NCBI RefSeq assembly: GCF_001644035.1
Contig: NZ_LUUG01000073.1
Span: 1-64,000, forward strand
Reading direction: 5' to 3'
Origin: Methylomonas methanica
GTDB taxonomy: Bacteria; Pseudomonadota; Gammaproteobacteria; Methylococcales; Methylomonadaceae
DNA length: 64,000 nt
The position numbers were made by a program, and so were the translations under genes. Positions 46,579 to 56,233 of the stretch are shown piece after piece. The notes under the pieces are model-generated. The model did not search any database, was not told the origin of the DNA, and saw only the letters and a program-made list of their open reading frames with translations. Each line of letters begins with the position of its first letter. Positions within the stretch are counted from its first letter, which is position 1.

Positions 46579-46977
46579 GTGACCGTCTCCCGGCTAATGA
46601 TTTTTAATTGACTGGATTCCTTTGCTTAACCCAAGACGCTCATGGTGCAGGTTGCTCGCTGTAGAATAGCTTTTTATTGGCGAAAATAAACACCCATCAC
46701 CAATTCTGACCAGATGAATACCCTGGATTCGCCAGTCCACAGCGATACAAATTGCAGAAGGGTTTGCGCTGGTTTTTATTGCAATAAACCGCCCAACTCC
46801 TGCTCTATCTGTTCTATGCTAGGCAAGTTGGATTACAGTTCAGCGGGCAAAACCGGCGCCGTTTGTCACCTCGATATAAATTCATCTTTTCACTGCCTGA
46901 CTCTATTTATAACGGGTCTGTTGATTACGGAATTTAACGATTTGTCCCATTCAAATTTCAAGAATCAATGATTATTT
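46579..46977. other. Gene-free stretch upstream of the alpha-2-macroglobulin gene
   Basis: 399 bp, AT-rich. It must hold the promoter of the macroglobulin gene at its left side. A small near-palindrome around 46767-46790 (GGTTTTTATTGCAATAAACC) could be an operator or a transcript end. The open frame at 46714-46971 looks random. Confidence 0.4.
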
Positions 46978-48090
46978 TTACTTCACTCCCCAGATTTTTT
47001 TGTACTTATCCCGATAACCGTTATCCGGATCGAATTCATTACTCGGACCGCCATCGAATTCAATGTTGGCTTTTGTCACGAGGTGAACCGGTGCTGAATA
47101 GCCGCTTGGTGGCTGTCCCGCAAAAGCGCGATTCAACTCGTCTATGGATTGCCATCCGTGTAAGCGCAAAGGTTCAGCTACCGTCCCAAATTGGTAGTGG
47201 TTTTTACGAATCCGATTGAAGGCCAATTCGCTGCCATCGCCTGCGGATATGTTCCTTGGATAACCGTTGCCGGGAATTGCGGCGGCGATAAAGGTGGGAG
47301 GCATGGCATCAAACCAGAGATCATTGACGGCTATTGAATACGTCCATTTTTTGCCATAGTGTTGCAACAGCCAAGCCGTGCGCTGCGGCATGGCTGTTGC
47401 GGTATCCTTCAGAGGGGTAGTGTCAACCATCAGCACACTGCATTCAGCGCATTCGTGCAGGGCGTCGATCATGGCCTTTGTCTTTACATTGGCAATGGCG
47501 TAGATGGGATCGCTGAAGATGACCACTCCCGCCTTACCATCGGAATCGGCCACTGCGTACATGGCGGCAGCCTTGCCGACCTCGGTCGGTTCGGTAGCGA
47601 TATTGGTGAAGATCGGCAGGTCATGGTCCGGACCCGGCTTTCCCCAGGCATGCCAACCCACCATTTCGATACCCTTAGCCGCTATTTCGCGGATCGTATC
47701 CGCCTGCTCAACGGCATCTATAGCGCCGAGCACGATGCCATCGGGATTGAGGGCAGCCGCTTGCTTCAAGGCATCCCTTCTGCCTAACACGGTACTTTGT
47801 CCATCGATCAAACGAAAACTCCAGCCTAGAGTCTTTGCCGCTTCCCCGGCTGATCGCCCAACCCCTCGTGCTCCTCCGTTATTCTGGTCTGCCGACACGT
47901 AAATCACCAATTTATTGGGTTGCGCAATTGGTCCGGAGGTGGGGCCATCCCACGAAGGGTTCGGCTTCGATACCTTCGTCACATGGGCCTTGGCCTCCGC
48001 TACATAGGCATCTTCAGCGACCGCCCCATTACCAGCCAACGCGGCAGCAACTCCAACCATCGCTATCAAAAACGGTTTGTTGCTCATCAT
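46978..48090 (-). CDS. Periplasmic sugar-type binding protein (Peripla_BP_4-like), likely sensor partner
   Basis: 370 aa from the ATG at 48090 (adjacent ATG at 48087 possible), preceded by TGAGGA. Signal peptide MMSNKPFLIAMVGVAAALAGNGAVA. The mature part has the ribose-binding fold pattern: KLVIYVSADQNNGGARGVGRSAGEAAKTLGW, LNPDGIVLGAIDAVEQADTIREIAAKGIEMVGWHAWG, GKAGVVIFSDPIYAIANVKTKA. No ABC permease or ATPase is near. It is divergent from a hybrid histidine kinase, so it probably delivers a ligand signal rather than transport. Ligand unknown. Confidence 0.85.
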   Translation of the reverse strand: MMSNKPFLIAMVGVAAALAGNGAVAEDAYVAEAKAHVTKVSKPNPSWDGPTSGPIAQPNKLVIYVSADQNNGGARGVGRSAGEAAKTLGWSFRLIDGQSTVLGRRDALKQAAALNPDGIVLGAIDAVEQADTIREIAAKGIEMVGWHAWGKPGPDHDLPIFTNIATEPTEVGKAAAMYAVADSDGKAGVVIFSDPIYAIANVKTKAMIDALHECAECSVLMVDTTPLKDTATAMPQRTAWLLQHYGKKWTYSIAVNDLWFDAMPPTFIAAAIPGNGYPRNISAGDGSELAFNRIRKNHYQFGTVAEPLRLHGWQSIDELNRAFAGQPPSGYSAPVHLVTKANIEFDGGPSNEFDPDNGYRDKYKKIWGVK

Positions 48091-48481
48091 ATTTTCCTCA
48101 ATCAAGTCAGTGAGCCGCGCAATCAAATTTATTACCTGCTTAGCAAGCTTGCTTCAGCTAATACAAAGGAGCTTCCCGTATGTCGTCATTTCGGCAGGGC
48201 TTGCCGAAATCCAGGCTGCATGGATAGCTCTTAGCTTGCCATCCATGGCACTGTGCTCGCATCCCTGGGGTGCAGACGGGCTTTTTGGTTTAGCTGAAGC
48301 AGCTTACGAATCAAAATTTATTATGGGTAATAAGTTCAACCGGCCATGAATACTTCATGAGTGTTTATTTTAGCCCCCTATAATATTGTTTGATGCTATG
48401 CCGTTTGTGGATCGTTGTGCCACAGCGGAAGAATGATGTTCAAATTTGACAAGAGTCTCTTTTGTAACCCGTAACATAGAA
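48091..48481. promoter_or_regulatory. Divergent control region, binding protein / hybrid kinase
   Basis: 391 bp. It contains a perfect hairpin ATTTCGGCA/TGCCGAAAT (48188-48210) and a second inverted repeat TGCATGGAT ... ATCCATGGCA (about 48217-48250). Promoters for both directions must lie here; the hairpins could be regulatory or leftover repeats. Confidence 0.45.
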
Positions 48482-51400
48482 ATGAATTTTCAGAAACCAA
48501 TCAAACACACGGAAATTGCATTCTCCAGACTTGAGTTTCTGAGGGGTGGCATTCTTCAAATCCTTGCGTGGCCTATCCTCTCTCTCCTATTCGTGACGGC
48601 GTTATGGTATTGGGTCAACTCGACGATCGACACAGAAAAACACAATGTCGAGAAAAAAGCGCTTGAAGAAGCCACCCAGTTGAGTATGGATTATGAAAAA
48701 TATCTCACTCAAGTTATTGACCGGGCAAATCAAATCACTCTGCAGTTGCAATACAACTTGGAAAAGTCCCAAGAAAATCTAAATCTTCCGGAATTGGCAC
48801 AGGGCGGTATTTTTAGAGGTGCTGACATCTTGAACGTGACAATCATCGATCAGAATGGTTTGCCGGTTACCAGTACCTTCCCGATTCCGAAAGATGTGAC
48901 TTTTGCAGATCGGGATTATTTTGTCTTTCATAAAAACGACGACACCAATCTACTCTTGGTAGGTAGGCCAATCATATCGAGATCGAGGGACAGGCCTGTT
49001 ATCCCATTTACACGTAGATTGAATACGCCGCAGGGAGCATTTAACGGCGTGGCCTATGTTGCCTTTGACCCTGATTATCTGACAGCGTTCTTTGCTGGCG
49101 CTTTCCCCGGTAAATCAGGATTGCTCGCAGTAGCTGGCCTGGACGGCGTTCTGCGTTCGATAAGGATCGGCAACCAAGCTCAGGATTCAAGCTTACCCGA
49201 GCTGCGAACGATCCCGCTATTTACGACACCTGAAGGCGCTACGTTCCTAAGCGAAGACTCTCGGTTTGGAGATAATCTGGCGCGCTATGTCGCCTGGAGG
49301 ACCTTAAAAGACTATTACTTGGTCGCGATGGTGGGGATTCCGGAAATGGATTACTTCGCCCCCTACCAGGCCAGGTGGTCAACCTATCGGTCAGCGGCCA
49401 GCGTCGGAAGCGTCCTCACATTTCTGTTGGCGATTGTAGCGACCGGGATGTCTTTGCGGATTGCCAAGAGAAGATTCCAAGAGTTTGAACAGCGCAAGGC
49501 CTACCGACTTGCGACGGAAGGCGGGAATGAAGGCTTTTACATGTATGAAGCCTTACGTGACAGAAACGGCTCCATCACAGACTTTCAACTGGTTGACTGC
49601 AACCAGCGCGGCGCAGAATTTTATGGCGTCCCCCAATCTCAACTCATACAAGCCAATCTTTCAAATTTATACCCGGAGATTTTTTTTAATGAATTGATAA
49701 ACGTTTTCCTGAGCGCGATGACTTCGGGATTCTATGAAGATGAAATTAAAGTTTCGCCCGAGAGTATGATGAAAATTGGCTGGGCAAAGCGAAGATTTGT
49801 ACGATCTGGAAACGGTCTGGCCGTAACAATACAGGACATCACCGAACGCAAACAAACCGAAGAGGCTTTGCGTCTTTCCGCCGAGCGGCTGCAACTGGCT
49901 GCGCGTGCTGCAAATATCGGCATATGGGACTGGAATATCGTCGAGAACGAGTTGGCATGGGATGACTCGATGTACCAGCTTTACGGCATTAAAAAAGCGG
50001 ACTTCGGCGGGGCTTACGATGCCTGGATAAGTACAGTACATCCCGATGACAAGGCGCATATCGATAGAGAAATTCAGGCAGCCTTGCTGGGTGAACGCGA
50101 GTACGCGCCCGAATTCCGCATCATTCGTCCGGATGGCTCCATCCGCTATATCAAGGCAGACTCGCAGACGATACAAAATAGCGGGGGCAAGCCCTTGCGC
50201 ATGATAGGTACCAACATGGACATCACTGAGCGCAAGCGGATACAGGAGGCCATGGAACGCAGTCAGTCGGCCCTGGAGGAGGCGCAACGTATTGGCCACA
50301 TCGGTAGCTGGGACCTCGATATGCTCAACGATGTGTTGAGCTGGAGTGACGAAATATTCCGCATATGGGAGATCGACAAGACGCAGTTTGAAGCAACGTT
50401 TGCCGCATTCCTTGAAACGGTGCATCCCGAAGATCGGGACAAGGTGGCACTAGCTTATAACCAAGCGATCATCGATAAGAGCTTGTATCAAATCGAGCAT
50501 CGACTGCTGTTCCCGGATCACCGGGTGAAATACATCTATGAACGCGGCGAGCCTTATTTTGATAAGGATGGTCGTCCGTTGCGCTTTATCGGCACCTCAT
50601 TGGATATTACCGAGCGTAAGCTGGCGGAGACAGAGCTGTTACGTTACAAGGACCAGTTGGAAGAAACGGTGGAGCAACGTACCGCGGAACTGTTGCTGGC
50701 GCGGGATGCCGCCGAGGCGGCGAACAAGGCCAAGAGCGTATTCCTGGCCAACATGAGCCACGAACTGCGCACGCCGATGAATGCCATTCTGGGTTTCTCC
50801 GGTCTGCTGCGCCGCGATCCGCAACTGACCGAAAAACAGCGCGAAAACCTGGACATCATCAATCGCAGCGGCGAACATCTGTTGACCCTGATCAACGATG
50901 TGTTGGAAGTTGCCAAGATCGAAGCCGGTAGACTTAAACTGGAGATTGCGCCCTTCGACCTGGGCAGCATGGTGCGGGATGTCACCGAGATGATGCAGAT
51001 CCGCGCCCAGGAGAAAAGCCTGCTGCTGGTGCTGGATCAGTCGTCCGAGTTCCCCCGCTATATCAAAGGCGATGAAGCCCGCATTCGCCAAATCATCATC
51101 AACCTGATCAACAACGCCGTGAAATGCACAGAGCAGGGCGGCGTGACGCTGCGTCTGGGGGTCAAGAACAATGCTCGCCAACACCTGTTGGTCGAAGTCG
51201 AAGATACGGGGCCAGGCATCGCGCAAGAAGATCAACAGCGCCTGTTCGAGCCTTTCGTACAATTGGGGGATGCAGACGCCCAGCAGGGCACCGGCCTGGG
51301 GCTGACCATCACCCGTCAGTTCGTACAAATGATGGGCGGCGGCATCACCGTCGAGAGTACCCTCGGCAAGGGAGCGGTATTCCGGGTGGATTTACCGTTG

Positions 51401-52114
51401 GCATTGGCAAGTGCTGACGAAATTCTCGGAGCGGAAATCCGCAAACCCGGTGAAGTGGTGGGCCTGTCCCCAGGCCAACCCCGGTATCGGATCATGATTG
51501 TCGAGGATCAACGGGAGAATCAGTTGCTGCTCACTCAGCTGATGGCCGATATTGGGCTAGAGGTGAAAGTAGTGGAGAATGGTCAGCAATGTCTGGAATC
51601 GTTCCAGGACTGGCGCCCCGCTTTAATCTGGATGGACAGGCGCATGCCGGTGATGGACGGTATCGAAGCGACCAAACGCCTGCGTCAATTGCCGGAGGGG
51701 CAAACCGTCAAAATCGTCGCCGTCACCGCCTCGGCCTTCAATGAACAACAACAGGAAATGTTTGATGTCGGCATGGACGATTTCGTGCGCAAACCTTACC
51801 GCTTCGATGAAATTTACGACTGCCTTGCCCGACAACTGGGCGTGCAATACATCTACGCCGACAAGCACCCGACATACATAACCGGAGTAGAGCCATTGAC
51901 GGCAGAGATGCTTACGGCTTTGCCCCAGGAATTGCGTAGCGAACTCATCAATGCGTTGGAAAGCCTGGAACAGGAACATATCGGTACCATCATCGGGCAG
52001 GTTCTCCCCTATGATTTAATCCTCTACAAAACCCTGATGCGGTTGGCTGAAAATTTCGACTACCCGACCATTCTCAATGCAATACGGGCCAACTTATCGA
52101 CAATTGAGACATAA
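48482..52114 (+). CDS. Hybrid sensor histidine kinase, dCache-like + three PAS + HisKA-HATPase-REC
   Basis: 1210 aa from the ATG at 48482; a TTG at 48446 is also in frame. TM1 at about 22-45 and TM2 at about 302-325 enclose a periplasmic Cache-like sensor (FADRDYFVFHK is typical). Three PAS domains with PAC ends (TERKQTE, TERKRIQ, TERKLAE) span about 340-715. HisKA with phospho-acceptor His760 (SHELRTP), an HATPase with DTGPGIAQEDQ and GTGLGLTI, a receiver with Asp1052 (WMDRRMPVM), and a C-terminal helical domain of about 85 residues without the usual HPt histidine. No output regulator is adjacent. Confidence 0.93.
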   Translation: MNFQKPIKHTEIAFSRLEFLRGGILQILAWPILSLLFVTALWYWVNSTIDTEKHNVEKKALEEATQLSMDYEKYLTQVIDRANQITLQLQYNLEKSQENLNLPELAQGGIFRGADILNVTIIDQNGLPVTSTFPIPKDVTFADRDYFVFHKNDDTNLLLVGRPIISRSRDRPVIPFTRRLNTPQGAFNGVAYVAFDPDYLTAFFAGAFPGKSGLLAVAGLDGVLRSIRIGNQAQDSSLPELRTIPLFTTPEGATFLSEDSRFGDNLARYVAWRTLKDYYLVAMVGIPEMDYFAPYQARWSTYRSAASVGSVLTFLLAIVATGMSLRIAKRRFQEFEQRKAYRLATEGGNEGFYMYEALRDRNGSITDFQLVDCNQRGAEFYGVPQSQLIQANLSNLYPEIFFNELINVFLSAMTSGFYEDEIKVSPESMMKIGWAKRRFVRSGNGLAVTIQDITERKQTEEALRLSAERLQLAARAANIGIWDWNIVENELAWDDSMYQLYGIKKADFGGAYDAWISTVHPDDKAHIDREIQAALLGEREYAPEFRIIRPDGSIRYIKADSQTIQNSGGKPLRMIGTNMDITERKRIQEAMERSQSALEEAQRIGHIGSWDLDMLNDVLSWSDEIFRIWEIDKTQFEATFAAFLETVHPEDRDKVALAYNQAIIDKSLYQIEHRLLFPDHRVKYIYERGEPYFDKDGRPLRFIGTSLDITERKLAETELLRYKDQLEETVEQRTAELLLARDAAEAANKAKSVFLANMSHELRTPMNAILGFSGLLRRDPQLTEKQRENLDIINRSGEHLLTLINDVLEVAKIEAGRLKLEIAPFDLGSMVRDVTEMMQIRAQEKSLLLVLDQSSEFPRYIKGDEARIRQIIINLINNAVKCTEQGGVTLRLGVKNNARQHLLVEVEDTGPGIAQEDQQRLFEPFVQLGDADAQQGTGLGLTITRQFVQMMGGGITVESTLGKGAVFRVDLPLALASADEILGAEIRKPGEVVGLSPGQPRYRIMIVEDQRENQLLLTQLMADIGLEVKVVENGQQCLESFQDWRPALIWMDRRMPVMDGIEATKRLRQLPEGQTVKIVAVTASAFNEQQQEMFDVGMDDFVRKPYRFDEIYDCLARQLGVQYIYADKHPTYITGVEPLTAEMLTALPQELRSELINALESLEQEHIGTIIGQVLPYDLILYKTLMRLAENFDYPTILNAIRANLSTIET

Positions 52115-52150
52115 CCGGAAAGGCAAAAGCCTGTCAGCAGTCGCCGACGC

Positions 52151-52453
52151 GACTGCCGACCTGAATCAGGACTGCACTTCGTTCTTGCCTTGCACCGCTT
52201 GCAGCAAATAAATGCCGTCCGGTAGCGGTTCGAGCGCCACTTGCCGGACCTTGTCGCGATACTCGCTCCAGGTATCTTCGTTAAATCACCAGCCCAAGTC
52301 GTGGGTTTGCTGACCGTTGCGCAGCAAATCGATATAGCTCTCTTTAACCACCGTAAACCCTTTCGGCGCCGCGACTAAAACCTGTTGCGGCACGGACACC
52401 ACCGGTTTTTCGGTCACAGTCAGCACCGAGCCAAGGATTTCCGAAACTCGAAT
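52151..52453 (-). pseudogene. Broken partial copy of the alpha-2-macroglobulin gene
   Basis: About 300 bp that closely match 45900-46220 in the same orientation, the part encoding residues about 120-226. A Trp codon of GWWFNED is changed to TGA, and about 20 bp are missing near the right end (52432 region). It has no start or flanking gene body, so it is a decayed fragment. It stands 6 kb from the parent copy, beyond the binding-protein/kinase pair. Confidence 0.85.
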
Positions 52454-52477
52454 TCAATACATCACAGATTGCCGCGC

Positions 52478-52700
52478 TATTTAGGTATTTCGCAAAGGGG
52501 CAACAAATTAAACCGTTGGCCGCGACGAGCAAATTTAAGATCATCAAATGTCACAAACGCATGGCACTGTTTTGATGCCGCCAAATGTAACGCATCTGCA
52601 AATTCAAGCCCGGCCCGGCACCAGGTGATCGCCGTTCGTAACGCGAGCGTGGATAAGGGTTTCTGGAATATGGACGTCGCCGTGACTGGACAAGGTTGAC
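52478..52700 (-). pseudogene. PIN-domain (VapC-like) toxin remnant
   Basis: Reading the minus strand to the TAG at 52478-52480 gives RAGLEFADALHLAASKQCHA, then FVTFDDLKFARRGQ. This is the C-terminal end of a PIN nuclease, with the acidic residues of FADALHLA and TFDD. The N-terminal half is missing and no antitoxin is present. The left limit of homology is uncertain. Confidence 0.6.
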
Positions 52701-52857
52701 GTGTCGGCTATTCTCGAAAAAATTGAATTAAATGGATTTTCGCGTTTTCAGCCATAAAGCGCAAACGCCAAAATGATCATCACTGTTCGATGTCTAGTTA
52801 ATACACGTCGAATTTCGGTTTATTGATTCGCTCACTCTAGCCCTCCCCGCAACACCA

Positions 52858-53016
52858 TTAAGTTAAGGCTTAACCATTCGCCTTTATGCCCTAAGGATAC
52901 TGAACGTGTCGAAGGGTGAATGGTTGCGCCGATCATGGTTCGACAGATTCTCGGCAACTCTCCTGCGTGCCCAGCGTCTGCATCCATGCGGTCGACCACG
53001 AACGGCTTAACTTAAC
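52858..53016. repeat. Composite nested palindrome
   Basis: Outer arms TTAAGTTAAG (52858-52867) and CTTAACTTAA (53006-53015); inner arms ACCATTCGCC (52873-52882) and GGTGAATGGT (52915-52924). Between them, CTGAACGTGTCGAAGGG resembles the RPEPVEG-type repeat at 31.05 kb, and 52950-52998 resembles part of the polA insertion. Confidence 0.7.
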
Positions 53017-53105
53017 GGCATGGGTGTCTGGGAGCAGAACCGGCGGGTAGCTCCATCCGGCTGTGCCTGCTAATGGTGCACGGAGTCCGGCCAAAAGCCC
53101 TTCCA

Positions 53106-53318
53106 GCGTTTAAGCTCGCGCATTCTGTCTTTTGCTATCGTCGCAAGACTTTTTAGCTTGCGTGCAAACCTGCCAAGCCGCACGAATACACCTAAAAGCC
53201 TTGCGCGCAACGCGTTTAAGCTCGCGCACGAGGTCTTTTGCTATCGTCGCAAGACTTTTTAGCTTGCGCGCAAGCCTGCCAAGCCGCGCAGATAAACCTA
53301 AAAGCCTTGCGGGCGCGG
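53106..53318. repeat. 106-bp tandem duplication
   Basis: Two adjacent copies, 53106-53211 and 53212-about 53318, with scattered differences. Each contains GCGTTTAAGCTCGCGCA, then TCTTTTGCTATCGTCGCAAG, a short hairpin GCAAG...CTTGC and CCTAAAAGCCTTGCG. The period is not a multiple of three and frames break between copies, so it is probably not coding. It is too few copies and too long a unit for CRISPR. Confidence 0.75.
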
Positions 53319-54010
53319 CAAATTGATTCGCCCGCCCGGCAAAATGCCTAGCGCGCAACTCGATTTGGTCTGAGCCCAAGGAAACGGAGCAGTCGCGAAT
53401 AGCACAATGCGATTAACGCGAGGCTTCAAGGCCTGCGAATTAGAAGAAAATCCCTATCCCCACGAAGAAAATCAGGCCCCGCATACCACCCATACCGGAA
53501 TGGAATGGAATGGATCAATGTATTGTATGCAGGCTTGCGCGGCTATCGGCCATTTGCCAACCATCGTAACTATCAACTGTAAGGCAGCTCAATTCTTGAA
53601 AACGGCCATTCTTAACGTCCAGACTAACTGGCGCGGAAGGCGGAGGGTTGAAAAGCAGCTTTCAATTTTCTCACTGATCAGCGAGGTTTTACCATTCACT
53701 AAATGGCCATTATTTTGATGCTGTTTTACATGTCGCACGTACTGCTATCACCGTCGTGCAATTTCGCTTGGGTTTGATATCTCACGTAATCATTTTCCAT
53801 GCCATCAAAACAATCAGAGCACGCCTTAGTTCAATCTTCATAAGGCTGAATCTATAGCTAAAAATAAACCTTCATTTATTTAGACCTACAATTTATTTCA
53901 TGTTTGCAAACCAGAAATAACTGCAGTGATAATAAGCACTCTGCTTTTGGGGGATTTTTAGATTAAATGGACAAGTTTTGTGCCCCATCAGTTAGAAAGA
54001 GGTGTCAAAA
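53319..54010. other. Gene-free stretch upstream of the fusion binding protein
   Basis: About 690 bp without a convincing gene. A 103-codon frame at 53407-53718 has no clear ribosome site or family match. The last 150 bp are AT-rich and must contain the promoter of the following operon. Confidence 0.4.
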
Positions 54011-56230
54011 ATGGAAAAGCATCCCTCGTTATCGGTTAGCGCATCACCTAAGGGTGGTTTTTATGTAAGAGTTCATTCAGTCGCGATCCTTGGCATACTT
54101 GTGCTGTTCGCCGCTGCGGTGCTCTGGTGGCAGTATTTGGTCAAGCCCGAAAATTCAACCATACCGTCGCCGGTCAGCCAGACGTCGATACAGGTGCGTA
54201 CTCTGCGCCTGGGCCTCAACATTGCGGCTGACAGTGCGCTGAATGCGGCGGCCGAACGATTTTCCGAGCTGATCGACGAACGTAGCGGCGGCAAGCTCAA
54301 GATTACCGTGCACCCTAACCAGGAACTGGGAAACGACGACCAGATGCTGGAAATGGCGCGCAAGGGCGAGCTCGATCTGCTGCTCACCCCCACCGCCAAG
54401 CTCAGCTCGGCGATTCCGGCGATGCAGTATGCCGATTTGCCATTCTATTTCTCAGGGCGCGAAGAGCTTTATGCCATGCTCGACAGCGAGCCGGGGCAAA
54501 TGCTGCTTTCCAAGCTTCAAACCATCGATCTGGTCGGTCTGACCTTTTGGGAAAACGGCTTCAAACAATTCACCGCGAATACGCCGATCCGCAAGCCAGA
54601 GGACTTCGCCAAGCTGCGCATTCGTATTATGAAGAGCAAGCTGATTACCGACCAGTTCGAAACCTTAGGCGCCAAAGCCATCCCGATCGACTTTCACGCC
54701 ACCTATCAGGCGCTCGCCGACGGCGCGGTCGACGGCGAGGAAAACCCGCTGGTAGCCATCGTCGGCATGCGCTTTCATGAGGTGCAAAAGCATCTGACAC
54801 TGAGTAACCACGCTTATCTGGGCTACGCCTTCTCGGCCAGCAAACGGGTATTCGAAACGCTGTCGCCGGACATGCGCGACCTGATTCAGCGCACCGCGCG
54901 CGAACTCACCGTCTGGGAGCGTGAGGAAACAGCCCGCCGCGAAGCCAAATTCATCGAGACCATAAGCGCCGCGGGGGTCGAGACGCATACCTTGACCCCG
55001 GAGGAACGCCAGCGTTTCGCCACTGTACTGGCGCCGATAGCCGACAAATTCGGTTTCGAAGTCGGCTACGACCTGCTGGCCAAGACCGATGAACTGCGCT
55101 ATGACAAGCAAAGTGGGACGACGTTAGCGCGCGCTCGCCAACCCTTGGTGATCGGGCTGGATGCCGATTTGTCGTCGGCCGGCGGCCAAGCGGGTGGCTC
55201 GATATTTCGCGGCGTGCAACTGGCGGTCGAGGACATCAATCGGGATGGCGGCCTGTTGGGTGCTCCGCTACGGGTGATCGCGCATGATCATGGCGCTAAT
55301 CCCGAGGTTGGGCGGCAGAACCTCGAACTCTTTGCCGCCATGCCCTCGTTGCTGGCGGTAGTCGGCGGCATGCATAGCGCGGTGATCCTGGAAGAACTGG
55401 AGGACATTCATCGCCTGCGAATTCCTTACCTGATTCCCTGGGCGGCGGGGGGCAGTTTAACGGTGCATGAATATCGTCCCAGCTATACGTTCCGTGTCTC
55501 GGTCACCGACACCGAAGTCGCGCCGTTTCTGCTCGAACACGCGCTCAAGTCGGGCGGCCACGTCGCGGTATTGCTGGAGCGTTCGGCCTGGGGTCGCAGC
55601 AACGAGGCGGTGCTGAAGCCGCTGATAGAAAAGCTACCCGCAGGCAGTGTCGGGATAGACTGGTTCACGGCCAACGATCCCGACATAGAGGCCAAAATAC
55701 ATGCTTTAAACGATAACGGTGCCCGAGCCCTGCTGATGGTGGCTAATCCGGCAGGTAGCCGAGCTATCGTTCAGGCGATGGCGCGCCAGGAAAAGCCACT
55801 GCCCATCTTCGCTCACTGGGGCTTGACCGGCGCCGATTTCTGGAAACAAGAGCAAGTGGCGCTGCAACGCGTCGATCTGCGTTTCGTGCAGTCCGTGCTG
55901 ATTCACGGCGCTCATATCCGCCCCCAGCTCAAAAAATTCATCACGCGCTATCGTGAGCGCTATGGCCTCGGCCCCGATGATACGGTGCCTTCCCCGGTCG
56001 GTAGCGTACAAGCTTACGATTTGATTCAGCTGCTGGCGCGCGCGGTGACGCAGGCCAAGTCTATCGACCATGCAGCCATCCAGGCCGCGCTTGAAACATT
56101 ACGGCCCTACTCAGGCTTGGTACGCGACTACAACCCGCCGTTCACCAAGGACCGCCACGACGCGCTGAACGGCTTGCCTCTCCATCTGGCGCGCTTCGAT
56201 GCCCGCGGCCATATTCTCCAGGCTGAATGA
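54011..56230 (+). CDS. Membrane-anchored fusion of TRAP (DctP-type) and ABC (LivK-type) solute-binding domains
   Basis: 739 aa from the ATG at 54011, seven bases after AGAGGT; a GTG at 54002 lacks spacing. One TM anchor at about 22-45 (VAILGILVLFAAAVLWWQYLV). Residues about 62-365 are a DctP-like TRAP binding domain (LRLGLNIAADSALNAAAERF, GDLDLLLTP-like GELDLLLTP, FKQFTANTPIRKPEDFAKLRIRI). Residues about 375-735 are a type I ABC binding domain of the Leu/Ile/Val-receptor class (LVIGLDADLSSAGGQAGGSI, RGVQLAVEDINRDGGLLGAP). No TRAP or ABC transporter genes adjoin. A hybrid kinase starts 3 bp after the stop, so a sensory role is likely. Confidence 0.9.
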   Translation: MEKHPSLSVSASPKGGFYVRVHSVAILGILVLFAAAVLWWQYLVKPENSTIPSPVSQTSIQVRTLRLGLNIAADSALNAAAERFSELIDERSGGKLKITVHPNQELGNDDQMLEMARKGELDLLLTPTAKLSSAIPAMQYADLPFYFSGREELYAMLDSEPGQMLLSKLQTIDLVGLTFWENGFKQFTANTPIRKPEDFAKLRIRIMKSKLITDQFETLGAKAIPIDFHATYQALADGAVDGEENPLVAIVGMRFHEVQKHLTLSNHAYLGYAFSASKRVFETLSPDMRDLIQRTARELTVWEREETARREAKFIETISAAGVETHTLTPEERQRFATVLAPIADKFGFEVGYDLLAKTDELRYDKQSGTTLARARQPLVIGLDADLSSAGGQAGGSIFRGVQLAVEDINRDGGLLGAPLRVIAHDHGANPEVGRQNLELFAAMPSLLAVVGGMHSAVILEELEDIHRLRIPYLIPWAAGGSLTVHEYRPSYTFRVSVTDTEVAPFLLEHALKSGGHVAVLLERSAWGRSNEAVLKPLIEKLPAGSVGIDWFTANDPDIEAKIHALNDNGARALLMVANPAGSRAIVQAMARQEKPLPIFAHWGLTGADFWKQEQVALQRVDLRFVQSVLIHGAHIRPQLKKFITRYRERYGLGPDDTVPSPVGSVQAYDLIQLLARAVTQAKSIDHAAIQAALETLRPYSGLVRDYNPPFTKDRHDALNGLPLHLARFDARGHILQAE

Positions 56231-56233
56231 CCC

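Noticed and set aside
46714-46971. 85-codon frame
   Set aside because: No ribosome site, low-complexity composition, no recognisable domain.
46978-48090. ABC transporter for the binding protein
   Set aside because: No permease or ATPase gene lies anywhere near it, so a transport operon is not supported.
50639-51328. 229-codon antisense frame in the first kinase, with a like frame at 57011-57790
   Set aside because: Both are antisense to the conserved HisKA/HATPase region; their mutual similarity only reflects the paralogous sense genes.
53106-53318. CRISPR-like array
   Set aside because: Only two units of 106 bp with no spacer structure and no cas genes.
53110-53379. 89-codon basic protein on the minus strand
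   Set aside because: It is a reading of the tandem repeat; the 106-bp period breaks the frame between units.
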